DNA from: Parus major
Lineage: Eukaryota; Chordata; Aves; Passeriformes; Paridae
Reading direction: 5' to 3'
Length of the DNA stretch: 64,000 bases
NCBI RefSeq assembly: GCF_001522545.3
Contig: NC_031770.1
Coordinates: 7,219,321 to 7,283,320, forward strand
Made by a program: the position numbers and the translations under genes. Below are positions 40,475 through 53,241 of the stretch, one piece after another. The notes under the pieces are model-generated. The model was not told the origin of the DNA and did not search any database. It was given only the letters and a program-made list of their open reading frames with translations. Each line of letters opens with the position of its first letter. Position 1 is the stretch's first letter.

Positions 40475-43400
40475 TGATCACCTTGGTTTTAGAAAGCAGT
40501 TTTCTAAAATTAAATCAGAGTACCTGGGAAGGAGCTGATGAGCCTTCACAAAGGTGAGTGCTCTTTCCAAACAGCAAGATGTTTTAGTAAAGTATGCTCT
40601 ACCTCTCGTTATCCAAATTTTATTGAGATTTGCAATGAGTTTGGGGGTTTTATAATTAATTTTTACTTTGCATCCTGGCTGTGGTACCCTTATATCACAA
40701 AATATTTGAGAATTACAGCATATCTATTCCTTCCTGTTCCATCTATTAGCAGAACTTCGTTCAACTTCATGTGTCTCTCCTTGTTGTAAATATTGTGTTC
40801 TATTTTAAGCTGCAAAATTTAGGTTGGGGTCTCTGGATAAATATCAGGGAAGAATCTTTCTCCCACACTGTAAATTGTTACTGCATTTCAGTTCACTACA
40901 GGTACCTATCTGGTTCTTGCCCTGCTGCTCAAAGCTGAGGACTGGCTTGGTCTCCTTTATGTTTGGAGTTATTCCTTAGAAGCAAAATGGAAAGGTTTTT
41001 TCCCCTTTTTTTTAAACAAACCATGTCACATTCTGACAAATCTGTCTTGCTTGGGAGATCCAGGATCTCTTTGCTATCACAATCTGCCTTTCTACAGTTT
41101 CCTCAAGATCATTTGAAGTGCTCAGAAAATCCAGTGAAAGAAAGATTGAAAAGGAATAGAGGCAGAGTGAGTGCTGCTGATGGCAGCACAGGCTGTTAAG
41201 TTGTTCTGTTTTTTGGTGGGTGGACTGAAGGGAAAGAAGGACTATTAAAATCTTAGGGCTCCCACATTGGTTCATCAAAATTAAGAGCAGGAGTCCTCAC
41301 CACAGATTAAAGGTGCAAAGAGGAATGAAAGCTGTTGGAGAGAGTGTGTGGAGACAATGATACTGTGATGGGAGTAGAGGTGCAGAGATCATTCTGCAGG
41401 CAGCTGTCTTTCAACAGGCTGGCTTATATGGCCATGGAATTCAGAAGATATTTCTGAATGCCCAACATCATTCCCTCTGATAAAAGGTGTGCATTAGGAA
41501 ATATGTAGATGTCCTGAGGCTTCCACAAAAGGGTCCCCTAGTGCACTAATTCCTCACACCGACAGTTTTTAGGATGAGGCAGGTAGTGATCAGGAACTGA
41601 ACCAAATCACTCCTGACTTTTATAAACAGCAGGGAAAAATGACAGAATGGGAAAGAGAGGTAAATAGTCATACAATTCCTGTTCCCTTCCCTTGTCATAA
41701 TGCTACTGAGCATGCTATCTGCCTTATTTGTAGGTAGGGTTGGTGCACAAGTGCTTTGGAAGCCATTCAGGACAGGTGATCTACTAGTTTGATCACAACC
41801 AGGCAACATTTAGTTGTGTTAGCAGCCAGGGATTGAGGGATGAGATGACATTTTCTGGGTGCTCCATTTCAAACATTTTATGCTGCAGGCTTCTTCTCTG
41901 ATGACAGGTTTCTCAAAAAGAACATCTGGAAAATAATGACATGGTCTTTTACACATTTTCCAGGAAAAAAAAAGAAAAATCAAAAAGGCTTTTCTTAATG
42001 TACCTTGTATTCATCAAGAGCCTGCTGTGTGCATGTTTATCTTGTTTTTAGACAGAGACAAAATACACAAAATGCTTCTGATGGAGAAGAGTGATTTTAG
42101 ATGTGCCAAATTTGTGTGGCTCTTATGTACCATATTGCTGGGTGACAATCCTCACTAGCCTCCTATTCCCACCTTTGGAGACTGGTAGGCACAATGAGAT
42201 TTGCTAACAGTATGTTTAATAAAGGGCTGGAAAGGGATAAGGAAAAGCAGATCTTAGACACTTTTAAATTGCATTTTTTTAAAAAATGCCATTCAGCTTG
42301 AGCTGGGAATAACAGTGTCTGGGAGCAGCACAATGCCTTTAGGTGCAGTTGTGTGCACAGACACAGAGAGCTGAGCTGACACACATTGTGCTGGAGGGAC
42401 AGGGAGATTCATCACTTTGTTACTCTGGAAAACAAAGACAAAATGCCAAAAAGGAGGGTACATACTCCATTTAACAATGAAGGGGCTGCAACACAAATCC
42501 AGCATGATGCTCACTCAGTGCCTTGAGAAGCCCAGCAAAGCTGTAAATCTGCATCCTTGAGTTTTCTGTCATCTCTGTGGTGCATAATTGCTGGGTACAG
42601 GGTGGTGGTTGATTGAGGTGTAATATTCCTGATAAAACAGATGGAAATGTTTGTTATTTAGTGAGCCACCCTGAATAGCAAGAGGCATGGTGGTGGCAGT
42701 GCCATTCCTGACAATTCTGAACTATCCAGCTTGACCTGTGCATTGCAGAAGGATAGCAAGGCAGAAAACTGCCCTCCAGCTCAAACACAATGAAGCACAG
42801 ATGGAAAATGATTGCTGTTGTTTTTTCTTAGAGCTCCAAGAGCAGCAGGTTGGGTGCTTATACCTGTAGAGCCATACAAGAAGACAGCACAAATATTTGA
42901 TGTGGTAGAATCTGGTGTGATTAAAAGGGTCAGTCATCCCAGATAGATTTCAAACAGGAGTCAAACAGAATCCTTGAATCACAGACAGCTTCAGTTTCTA
43001 AATGAGGCAGCATTTATAATGTTACTAAAGTACAGCAGTAAACAAAGTACATGAAGGCTTGACAGTCACATTAGCAAAGTGCTACAGTGAAATGACTGGA
43101 AAGAAGGGAAAAAACAACTCCGGCTATTTGCAGAGCAAGAAAATGAGAACTGGTTTTGACAGATAAGACAATGCAGCTGTTGGTCAGAAGAATTTTGTCT
43201 GGTTTTTGGGTTTGGGGATATTTTTTTGGGTTTTATTGTGTTTTGTTTGGTTGGTTGGTCTGTTTTGTTTTTGTTACTGCAGATGAAAAATGGTGTGTTC
43301 CAATTTTAAACAGAAATTTGAATTTGTTCTTTTTTAATGTGCTTGACTCTCTCAGAGTCTCATGATTGGGGGAAGCATATTTACAGCTAAACTCAAAACA

Positions 43401-44368
43401 ATGAAATTTATTCAGTGGTTATGAATTGGAGAAATCTGGATTGTTCAGAATAGCTGTAACATGGTTTTCATATTGCATAATGGCAGAGGTTATTTTTTCA
43501 AAGTATGTAACACGAGTAGAAGAAACTGCTCTACAAATAATTTACAGCTAATGAATTTTGTCAGGTTAAACATTGTCCATAGGCAGAATAGTATTTTATT
43601 TGAATTCCTGTGGCAGCACCCAAAATTGCAGAGCAGACCAGCTATGGGAATAACAGCATTGCCATTTTGCCTGTAAAAATAGTAGTTTTCTGGATTGTTG
43701 TAGTATTGACAACTCTTTTCTCTCTCAAATATTCAGAATTATCTTAGGGCCAGGATTTCCCACTTATTACAAGACTTGTAAAATTGGGCAAAAACGGAGC
43801 ATGTGATAACACTGGCAGAACTAAATTACACATGAAACTTGTTCTTCTGTTTGTCTTAAAGGGGGTCTCTGACATTATTAACAAGCTAGAAACTAATAGC
43901 AGGAACCCAGGTTCCTGGTTCAGAGCTCACTTGACGTCCCTGACCCACACTGAATGCCAAGGCTGGTCTCAAAGGCTGGGCTCTGCCAAGAGAACCCCCC
44001 TTGAGACTCATCAAAGAGAAATAAATCCTTAAGGTAGGCAGCTCAGAGCAGAAACTCAGTTCCTGGGCTGTTACAGATTCTAAGCCTGCATTGTTGCCTG
44101 CTTTTGTTGCTTGAAAAAGATGTAAACCTTGTGCAAAGGGAGAAGGAGGATGATGAGGAAGACAAGGGTTACACTTTTCACTTGTTAGAATTTATTGGGG
44201 GTTTGGAAAACAGATGTCTAACCTCTATATTTGGGCAATTTTAAAAATCAATGCTAAGGTAGCAAGAGCTACCACAAGAGTTTCATGTTAGTCTTGTAAA
44301 CAGCACGTGAATCTAGGGGGGAAAAAAATCATCTTTCTCTAGAGGAAATGGTGTATTAGCTGTAAGCA

Positions 44369-44825
44369 TGTTAGCATTCAGGAACACATAACCACAGAAT
44401 GATTATATGAAGGTGCTCTGTTGAAGAGCTCTGGGTGTCAGGGGTACACAGACCCAAATCTGACCCATCTTGGTTTTGAGCTGAACATGTTTTTATACTC
44501 TGTCATTATATAACTTACATATTAATTATTAAACTTACATTGTTCTATTGTATGCATTGATTTTACCCAAGCATGGATTTCTCATGATCCCCCTCAAACC
44601 CCAACATAGTTTCTCATGATTCTTTAAACAATAATTATATCTAGTCACATCTAACAATTGTATCATTTATCATATACTGATTACACAGGTGCAGTTTCAC
44701 ATGATCTTAGCAAGCATGAGGTTTAACATTTAACATTTTCCCAGGGTTTGCCAAACCTAACTTTCTTCCTAGCTCCCCGAATTTTCTATGATTTTAAAAT
44801 CTTTTGCTATCAAGCACGTGAAACA
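44369..44825 (-). mobile_element. Possible solo LTR of an old endogenous retrovirus, antisense
   Basis: The segment has features of a retroviral LTR read on the minus strand: an AT-rich U3-like half, a TATA-type box (GTATAAAA complement at 44490-44497), and a downstream C-rich R/U5-like part near 44401-44445. TG and CA ends can be chosen at 44369 and 44825, but the flanking bases do not show a target-site duplication, so the ends are guesses. No retroviral coding sequence is attached. It could instead be another AT-rich repeat. Confidence 0.4.
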
Positions 44826-46249
44826 TTACTTCAATTTTACTAATTACTATTAAGGGGGGGAAAGCAAAGATGAAAAAAGAGCAGAGATTTCCATCTTCCT
44901 GTTATATACTTGTTTTATGCATTGGAAAAGGCTGGGAGCCCTGCTTGCCCATGCCAGCAGCCCATTGTTTCTTAGTGCAGGGCTGGTTGTGTAACCAGTT
45001 GGCAAAGGGTTCAGGTAATGAGCTCTGGCAGGAGCACAATTGGAAATGGGAATTGATATTGAAAGCAGTATCTCCTGGGCTCCCTCCCCTTCAGGAACCC
45101 TCAGCTCCTGCATGGAGACCTGAAACCTTTTGCTTGTTTGTGCCTTAACCTGAAGGAATTAAATCGAGGGAGAGGCCTCATGAATAAATTGGTTGTCAAG
45201 GCAGTTTCTGGTATTGATCAAATTCTGCTATTTATGTGAATTGGGCTGATCTCAGAGTGAACTTGAATTGACTGCACAGCAGGGAAGTTATTTTGGATAA
45301 TACCCTTTCCACATGCATGGCAGTATAGTGAATGTTCCTGTGTCCATCCCACAGTAATAATGAAGAAAGAAATTAAATTTATATTAACTGAATTTGTAAT
45401 TCTTTCCAAAAATGAGATGTTAAACTGTGCAAACCTCCTCCCAAGCTTTGTAGTGGTGCTCAGCTTCGTAAAAGTTCAAAATATCTTCTGTCTTGTTTGG
45501 CCCTGGTCATTGTTCCCCAGTAATTTTCTTGCTGACAGTATCCAATAATAAACTCTCAGTGTAAAAACCACTGATGCTGTAACAATTCCCTCCCAGAAAA
45601 GACGGGGAATCAGGGTTTTAAATGTGGGAAAAGGTGAAAAAGCGGAACAAAAGCAACCCTTCTGACAGTATTTATGATTCTAAACCTCTGAAAAAAGTAA
45701 TTTTGCAGATCTGTCTATGCTGTTGTTACTCTTTCTAGGCTTGCCATCCCCCATCCCATGCCTGATGGGATCACTGCAAATGGGAGACAACTGGAACAAA
45801 GCACATGTGCAGAAATTTACACATGCACATGTGTCCATAAAATTCTCTTTCATTAGGCTCCATCATCACCTCTCACTATGCCAATAAACCTTTGCACCTG
45901 TCAGCTGCATGAGAGATTTCTGAAATGGAAAGTGAGAAACCTTTCAGCAGCGTGGCAAAGCCAGGCATGCTGGCTAGTTAAAGATCTGGTGATAAGGGCT
46001 TGGAACTTCATGTGGTCATCTTCAGGGAGAGACAAGGGGAGAAACTGGGAGGCAAGACATAACCTGCCATATCATATCTCCTTTATTTGGTTAATAGATG
46101 GTGGTTTAAAGGGGTCAAAGTCAGATTCAGAGGCAGCAGCAGCTAGTTGGAGCATGTTGGTGTTTAGCAGACATCCCAAATACCTACATCAGACATCCTG
46201 GTGTCTTGGTGGGTAGGGCTGCACCCACTGCACTCAAGTAGAGACAGTC

Positions 46250-46518
46250 AACAGCACAAGGGGAAATGGTTTTAATGTGAAACAGTAGGTTTAAGACTGG
46301 ATATTAGGAGAAAATTCTTTTCTCAGAGGGTGGTGAGGCCCTGGCACATATTGCCTTTTGAAGCTGTCATTGCCCATCTCTTGAAGTGTTCAAGGCCAGG
46401 TTGGATGAGGCTTGGAACAACCTGGTCTGGTGGAAGGTATCCCTGCCTGTGGCAGGAGGATTGGAACTACATGGTTTTTAAGCTTCTTCCCAGCCTGCCT
46501 AATTATTCTGAGATTTTT
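46250..46518 (+). mobile_element. CR1 LINE, truncated 3' fragment
   Basis: Sense CR1 piece: GGGGAAATGGTTTTAATGTG, AGACTGGATATTAGGAG, CTCAGAGGGTGGTGAGGC, AAGGCCAGGTTGGATGAGGC and AACAACCTGGTCTGGTGGAA, ending at a decayed 3' tip near ATTATTCTGAGAT. Confidence 0.92.
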
Positions 46519-47079
46519 CAAAATTTTATTTTTCATAGAGCTGCATCCCTCAGATAATCAAAATGTATCACAATTGGAATATCTGTGTATCTTCTTTGAT
46601 TAGTCAATGTTTTCATGGTCCCTTGAATTTCATATTGGTTTGCCAGAAGTCAGGCAGGGATTTTGAAACACCTGTTCAGTCTTGTACTTGACAAATTCTT
46701 GCCATATACACATTATTTGTGTGGGGTCACCTGGGTTTATCTTTTGCATGAGCCAAAAAGACAGGTGGGTCAGCACTGGGAAATCTTGGGGATGTTGGTA
46801 CAATAATAAACCACAGGAGATAGCCACACTCAGTCTCATGAATTTCCTGGAGAATCATCTGGAATTTGATACATCCACAAAGGGGCCATTTCAGGCAGAT
46901 ATGCAGCATTCTCAGTCACAGATGATTAAAGGCTTTTTGTTTGTGTCTGTGGGGACATGATTTTAAACCAGTGATCCACTGAAAGCTTCTGCATGAGAAG
47001 TAAGGTCTGTTAAAGTGATAAGTAACATTTCTATCACTGTAAAGTCATCCCTCCCCCAAGCTCAGTAGGACCATAGGTC

Positions 47080-47266
47080 AGGCATTGGAATAGGCTGCCC
47101 AGGGAAGTGGTGGAATCTCCAACCCTGGAAGTGTTCTGAAGGTGAGTGGATGTGGCACTGGAGGACATGGTTTTGTGGTGTACTTAGCAGTCTTGGGTTA
47201 ACAGTTGGACTCTGGCTTAGACATCTTTTCCTACCTTAATGTTTCTATGATTCTGTGATTCTATAG
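47080..47266 (+). mobile_element. CR1 LINE, truncated 3' fragment
   Basis: Sense CR1: GGCATTGGAATAGGCTGCCC, AACCCTGGAAGTGTTCTGAA, GTGGATGTGGCACTGGAGGA, then TTTCTATGATTCTGTGATTC. The octamer repeat at the end is intact. It belongs to the GGATGTGGCACT subfamily type. Confidence 0.92.
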
Positions 47267-47800
47267 GTAGTGTGCCAGAAGTTGCTAGTGAAAATAGCAT
47301 TGACCATCACAGTGAGCAGAGAGAAAGTTAAACTTCCCATGATACCATTGGTTTGCAGATAAAATTAGAAGGAAAAGTGGCTGAAATTTTCAGTGGTAGA
47401 TACATTTTTTTGGACAAAATTAATGTAGTACACTCCAGTGGACTTAAAAAGCCCACTTTAGAACTCCACAGAAAAAAGTAAGAGGTTTTTGAGAGACAGT
47501 GAAGGTTTCACCTGTGTGGACGGACTACATTATTTCAGTTTAAGAATAAAATGTTTATGAAATATATTACTACACTCTGCTGTCTCATTATAACCACCCA
47601 AATGGTCACTTAGTGAGCAGTCACCTGATATCCTAGAGTTCAGTCACAGGATGGGTGCAACAGGCTTTACAGCAGCCACAGAAGTAGAGAAGTAGCATGA
47701 TGGAATGTAAATAAAAACTGGCTTCTTAGGCAATGGCAGAATAGTAGAACTCTGTCTAAAACAGCAAATCCATTTTTGTTTTCTTTTCAAATATTGTTAG

Positions 47801-47865
47801 GAGTTTGAATCTAAGCTTCCAGACAAGCCTGAGGCAGAAGAGATAAAAAATGTTGAGTTACAATG
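47801..47865 (+). other. Exon-like segment, possible relict or alternative MACROD2 exon
   Basis: A 65-base segment follows a T-rich tract ending attgttAG (47799-47800) and stops at a donor-like atG|GTAAAA. In frame from its first base it reads EFESKLPDKPEAEEIKNVEL and then QW before a TAA, an acidic Glu/Lys/Pro composition like the real tail exons. All genuine exons here are phase 1; spliced in phase 1 this segment gives a TGA after two residues, and 65 is not a multiple of three. It may be a decayed exon, a rare poison exon or chance. Confidence 0.3.
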
Positions 47866-48325
47866 GTAAAATGCATTTTCCTACATACATATTCTAGTTT
47901 GTGTCTGACTACCCAGTGTATTTGAACTCTTCACTGTATTTATTTTCTTTCTGCTAGCTAGAGAAACTTTATAACTGTGATTAACTCCCCATCATATATT
48001 GTGTTTTATGAGCAGAAGGGATTCTTTAAAAACTATGAGAAAAGAATGGTGGGGATGCAGAAGCATGCACCACGATGCAATTTTAACAATCCCAGTTAAA
48101 AAAGAGGATGAATTGGCTACAAATATTCAGACAATTTTTTTCAAGCCATGTTCTCCCTGTATCCTCTGTCCTCTTTAGTGGGTGCCACTATACAGCAGTG
48201 GAGTCTACAAAGGTAAGAGCATGCCAGAAGGAAAACAAAAAGGCCAGGTATGAGGAGTCTGAGAATTAGACATTAATCAGGTACTGTGAGTATTGATTTT
48301 TCTCCTTCTTTGGCTTATATTGTAG

Positions 48326-48409
48326 GGATACAAGAGCAAGAGGAATCTTCTGTGGAGCCTATGAAAATTGACCTTGCAAGTCAAGCAGCAGATGTTTCAA
48401 ATAAGGATG
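48326..48409 (+). CDS. MACROD2: MACROD2 tail exon 6 of window (84 nt, phase 1-1)
   Basis: The exon reads (G)IQEQEESSVEPMKIDLASQA followed by ADVSNKD. Acceptor is tatattgtAG, donor gatG|GTATGT, phase 1-1. The residue match to mammalian MACROD2 is weaker than for exons 4, 5 and 7, but composition, phase and position agree. It carries one SQ dipeptide (LASQA). A sense CR1 begins only about 35 bp after the donor, an unusually close insertion. The long intron on its 5' side and a 5.4-kb intron on its 3' side make it an isolated exon that depends on its own splice signals. Confidence 0.78.
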
Positions 48410-48443
48410 GTATGTTGTTCTGTTCTTTTCAACTGCTTTTTTA

Positions 48444-48700
48444 GGGTAATGGCTTTAAAATGACAAAGAGTGTGTTTAGATTGGATATTATTAAGGAATT
48501 GTTCACTGTCAGGGTAGGGAGGCAGTGGAACAGGCTGGCCAGAGAGCTGTGGGTGCCCCATTCCTGGAAGTGTTCAATGCCAGGTTCGTGGGGGCTTGGA
48601 ACAACCTGGTCTGGTGGAAGGTGTCCTTTCCCGTGGCAGGGGAGTACAACTAGATGGTCTTTAAAGCCCTTTCCAAACAAAACCATTCTGTGATTTTGTG
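48444..48700 (+). mobile_element. CR1 LINE, truncated 3' fragment next to exon 6
   Basis: Sense CR1: GGGTAATGGCTTTAAAATGA, TTAGATTGGATATTA, AGGCAGTGGAACAGGCTGGC, AACAACCTGGTCTGGTGGAA and CCATTCTGTGATTTTGTG. It starts about 35 bp downstream of the exon 6 donor, so it forms most of the proximal intron. Confidence 0.93.
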
Positions 48701-50926
48701 TATTGTCTGTAAGTTGATACCTAGCATTGCCTTTCTGGAGTTTGTTTATATGTCTTTTTGGGGGTTTACACCATCTCTGCTGTCTTGTGAGTCTGGTGGA
48801 AGTAACTTTCAGTGCTGTAGCCCTGCTTTTTGAGTTGATTGGGTTCATGTGTTCAGTTGGTGTGTTCACACTGCCTGCCTTTTGAGTAATATTTTAGACC
48901 CTTTGTAATGTTGATCCTCATATGGAACTGGCCAAGAGGTGGGGGCTCTAACTGCAGTCAGAAGATTATTTCTGAATATTTCTGTGCTGGTGCCCAGCTC
49001 CATCAAGGGAGAAGTGTTTGGCAGTATAACCACTCTGAACTTTTATGTTATTCTAGGTCAGCTGTGATTCCCTTTCCACCTCCTTTTAGTATCCATGTGT
49101 ACTTCAGTCTGGTAACAGTTCTCTCACTAGGACTTTTACTGTCAATAAAATAACCACAATTTAGTTGATATAACAGCAGTTCCAGTCAGGTTCGTGGACA
49201 TAACCAACCCAAAATTCCTGACTCGGAAATTATATTCCTCCAACACTGACCTCAGTGAGCCATGATCCATCTGTGTGGCAAATTCCAGCAAGGGCTGAGC
49301 ACTAGGATACTACTCAAAATCTGCAGTGAGTAAATGTCCTTGTAAACAAAAAATAATTGACCTTCTGAACTCACCCTGTGTGTAAAGAAATAATGGTGGG
49401 AATGAACATCCTGCTGATTAGGCTTTAGTGAGGCAGACCCTTTTTCACTCGTCTTGGTCACATCTTGTAGCATAACAGAGCTTCAGGTTTTGTTGGTTCT
49501 ACACAGAGGGGCTTTTTTACTGCCCCAAACAGCAGTGGGATTGGGATTGGGTGTCCAATCCTCATTTTATACCCATAGACTCCTCTCAGTAGTGAAGGCT
49601 ATTTTTTATATCTTTCTTTAACCTCCTCAACATTGACATAAAATTAATTGGAGTCACACTTTTTTACATCTCAAAGACAAACCAATTATATTCTTTTTGC
49701 TATTAGTTACATGAAGAGTCTGATGCTGATTTCCTTTCTCTGATGTCAGATTGTACTGCAGCATTTGAATCGATGACTGATTAGATACTGGCCTGTAAAG
49801 AAGTTTGCAAGCACAGGAAAAGCAAGTGTGCATAATGAATTTTCTTTTTTTAAAAATACTAGAGATTATGCTGTTACAAGTAGAAGTGCAGAATAAAGCC
49901 AAAATCAGCCTCCTCAGCTCATGCTTTGAACAAACCCAAAAGTCATAGCACATTAAAACATTTGAATTGTGAATCATGAGATAGTTTGGGCTACTTAGTG
50001 AAAACAAATCCAAATTTACTAAAGGAATATCTTAAGGGATTTCTGGCTGGAAAGTGACTGCATAGCTGTTTCAACATGTGCCATAGGACAGGACAGTGGT
50101 TTCTGAAATGAGTGATAGGTTTCTCTGTTTCAAATCCTGCTTATATTGTAAGGTCTTCCACATATGACTCATCTCCTACCTTCCTTTTCTTTGAACTTTC
50201 TAAGTTATATGAAAGGACAGGAAAAGGGTGTTTGTTTAGGCTGCTAAACAGTACTTCACTTGTCAGGGAAGTCTTTGTTTCTAGACATCTTAAATTGGTA
50301 TTAGGATTATATTACAGGATGTTTTTCCTTGTGGACATATACTGTGTGTTAAAAAAAGAGAGAGGAAGGATCAAACTCGTTCCCTTTAACAGTAATTTTT
50401 ATGTAAATTGCCTATTTTTTTCTCTGGTCCCCTTCTTTCCGCCCCAGGAGATCTCATTGTTTCACAGCTGAAAGCACAAGCATATATCACTGCATCCTCT
50501 TGGCAGCCCAGCTCTTGTGGTTTAATTTCATGTACAACAGCACAGTGAAAAGTGCATTAGTGATGCAGAGAGTTTAGACAGCTTAGGTGGGTTTCAATAT
50601 TGGTTCATCCAGTGGGCAGGTCCATGAGAGTGATATATTGGAGAAATTACTATTATTTGAGACCTTGATTCTCCATCAGGAACACTGTCAGAAGGTGCAT
50701 CTGTAGCCTGGATTAGGGCCATGATACAGACACATATTTGTTCTGCCAGTTTTCTTCAGCCATGAGAGCAGACCCTTTTATATTAAATTTCTTGTACCCA
50801 GGACAGATTTGCTGATTAATTTTTTTTAATGATGGCAAACCCCATCTTTGGTGATTGTGTTCTTAGAGAGTATTTTACTGACAGCAGCCTTTTTTTTAAT
50901 TTTTCTTCTTTCCTTGTTTTTTCTTT

Positions 50927-50941
50927 GTCTTTCTCTCTTTC

Positions 50942-50977
<36 letters not shown>

Positions 50978-51233
50978 TCNNNNNNNNNNNNNNNNNNNNN
51001 NNNNNNNNNNNNNNNNNNNNNNNNNNNNNNNNNNNNNNNNNNNNNNNNNNNNNNNNNNNNNNNNNNNNNNNNNNNNNNNNNNNNNTCTTTCTATCTTTCT
51101 TTCTTTCTATCTTTCTTTCTTTTCTTTCTATCTTTCTTTCTATCTTTTCTTCTGTCCTTCCTTACGTCCTTACATCCTTTCTTTTCTCCTTTTCTTTCCT
51201 TCTTTTCTTTCCTTCTTTCTCTCTTCTACCAAA
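50927..51233. repeat. (TTTC)n microsatellite containing an assembly gap
   Basis: Long CTTT array on the + strand, interrupted by 106 Ns (50980-51085), then continuing as mixed CTTT and ATCT units and decaying into CCTT-rich sequence. The N length is probably not a true size. Open frames spanning the gap (Phe/Leu/Ser-rich) are artefacts of the repeat. Confidence 0.95.
50980..51085. other. Assembly gap (106 N)
   Basis: Unknown bases inside the TTTC microsatellite. The sequence on both sides is the same repeat, so the missing part is most likely more of it. Confidence 0.99.
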
Positions 51234-53241
51234 GCTGTAGAGACTACTAAGGCAGTTTTTCCAGCTGGTATTAGATCAAACTTTTCACAATGGGATTGCT
51301 CGATCATCTCTTTTTGTTTCAAGCCTGTGGAAAGCTGAATCCTGATTTAAATCAAAACATTAATAATTTGTTGTCATCTCCTGTCCAGGTCTATGGCATA
51401 ATACCCTAGGCTAAAGAAATTCACTCTCTCTCACAGATGACTTTAACTTGGCTCTCAAGTCTCCCATTTACCTGTCTTCTCCACTTAGGTGCTGGGCTGT
51501 CACTCCTGGCTAGCTAACCTTTGAGCACATAACTCTCTTGCAGGGATGAGGAATAATGTTGCACTGCCAAAGTACATCCCTCAGGTCAGCAACAACCACA
51601 GGGCTGTGATGGATGGCAATTATTTCCTGGGTTATTTCTTCTCCTCTTGCAAGGAACTTTCATGCTTTTGGGGCAGAAATCGCTGCCTGATCATCATTTG
51701 AGCTGATAATTTTGGCCCCCAATGGGTCAAAGATGAAACAGAGAATGTCCACATCACACAGAGATGTCCATTTCTGGCATAAAAACCATCTGTGAAGGTG
51801 CAGAAGGAGGTGCAGGTAAAACTGAACTTAGGAGACAGGCACCTCTTTGCACTCCAGGTGCTTCTCTGAGCTGTTGGCTGATATAGCATATTATGGGGAG
51901 GTGCAGCAAAACTGCTGAAGTGAGTTAGCAGTTTAAAACCTCTAAAAACCTTGCTTATCAGGGAGAAGCCCTGTTTCAGCTTGCCATGTGATTGGATGTA
52001 GAACACCCAGGGCTAATGCTGCCTTTCTGACACCACCTCGTGCTGGGAGGAACCCAGGACTGTGAGCCACATCCCCACCATAGCTGGTGGCAGTTCTTCC
52101 ATGTGTTCTTGTGCTATGTGCTTCACTGCTGGGCTGTTTTCCAGCCAAACAGAGAGAATTGTGTGGCTGTCCTCATGGCAGCATATGTTGGGGTGCACTC
52201 AGTGGTCTGCAGAAGCCCTCCCTGTCCCTAGCAGAGCTCATGCAAAGCTCGTAGGAGAAGGTTCATCTGGGATGCTGACAGAGCCTAACCACAGGTTTCA
52301 AGTCCAGATTTATTTTGCAGGAGGTTTCTGTAGAAAGTGAGTGAAGGCTGATGGTATTTTCAACAAATACTGCCAGTGGAGCTGTCCAGTGTAATGATGC
52401 TGGGAGTGGATGCTGTTGGCAGTGTGCAGCAGCCTTCCTTCAGTGATCTTTTTATTAAGCATCCTGTCTTTGCTATGCAAATATAGTTAAAGAAGGCAAG
52501 CCTGCTAAATGTGATGTGCATCAGAGCTCTGTAATCAGTATTGGATAGTTTTTTGTATTATTCATCACTTACATCCAGGAAGCCATTACAGTATCTTCTC
52601 TGCATATGGAAGATAAATAATTTACAAATAATTCATCAAAACCATAACAGGTACATTGACAGAAAAGACTTCATACTGCCTGGCTGGAAGTAGCATCATT
52701 ACTGATTTGGGGTTTTTTTTCCTTCCTCTCTCCCATCTTATCTTAGTTTCCAAATCCCCTAGTCATGTTTGAGGTTTTTCCCTGTCACCCATGTTAAATG
52801 CCTCATAACCTCCAAGTGATAACACAACACAAAGCTGGGGTAAAGAAAGAAAAAAATGAAAAACTGTTTTAATATAAATGGCTTAATTCCATTTCAGTGC
52901 AGAACAAATACTAGATACTAGTCTAAAAACTGCAGGTATTTATGTTTAGCCTTGCTACAACCAATCACACCTGCCATAGTTTAGATGGTAGTTTTCACAA
53001 ATGTCATGGTGAAATTAGTTTAAGCCTTCTATTTTATTTTTTTTTCTGTAATTTTAAATGAAAATAAGGTTGGCTTTTAAATGGATCTTACACTAACAAA
53101 CTATTATTGTAGGACTATAGTGGCATTGCCTCTGAATCCTTCCCTAGGTTCCAGCAATTTACAGTTCAAGAACTTCTGGAAGCAGCATCTGTCAAACAGA
53201 GACAGGATCAAAAGTGTCACAGCTTGACTCCTGCAATTTAG

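Larger units (their letters stand above)
19421..48325 (+). other. MACROD2: Large MACROD2 intron (28,905 bp)
   Basis: Donor GTGAGC, acceptor tatattgtAG. It contains six CR1 fragments (32341, 38525, 40001, 46250, 47080 and the tip regions described separately), a CATC microsatellite, a perfect 13-bp hairpin at 26872-26903, an LTR-like antisense piece near 44369-44825 and an exon-like segment at 47801-47865. Stretches such as 19.5-26.8, 27-30.7 and 33-38.5 kb hold nothing I can identify. Open frames of 130-160 codons around 26049-26531 and 29429-29900 look like chance, since they are open on both strands or lack any family resemblance. Note that five of these CR1 copies are fully listed as separate features. 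Confidence 0.7.

Noticed and set aside
43190..43280. G/T-rich stretch considered as a G-quadruplex
   Set aside because: Only three runs of three or more G within a suitable distance.
48441..48869. Minus-strand open frame of 142 codons
   Set aside because: Most of it is the reverse of the CR1 fragment at 48444-48700.
50829..51338. Open frames of 130-169 codons across the N gap
   Set aside because: They are translations of the TTTC microsatellite and unknown bases.
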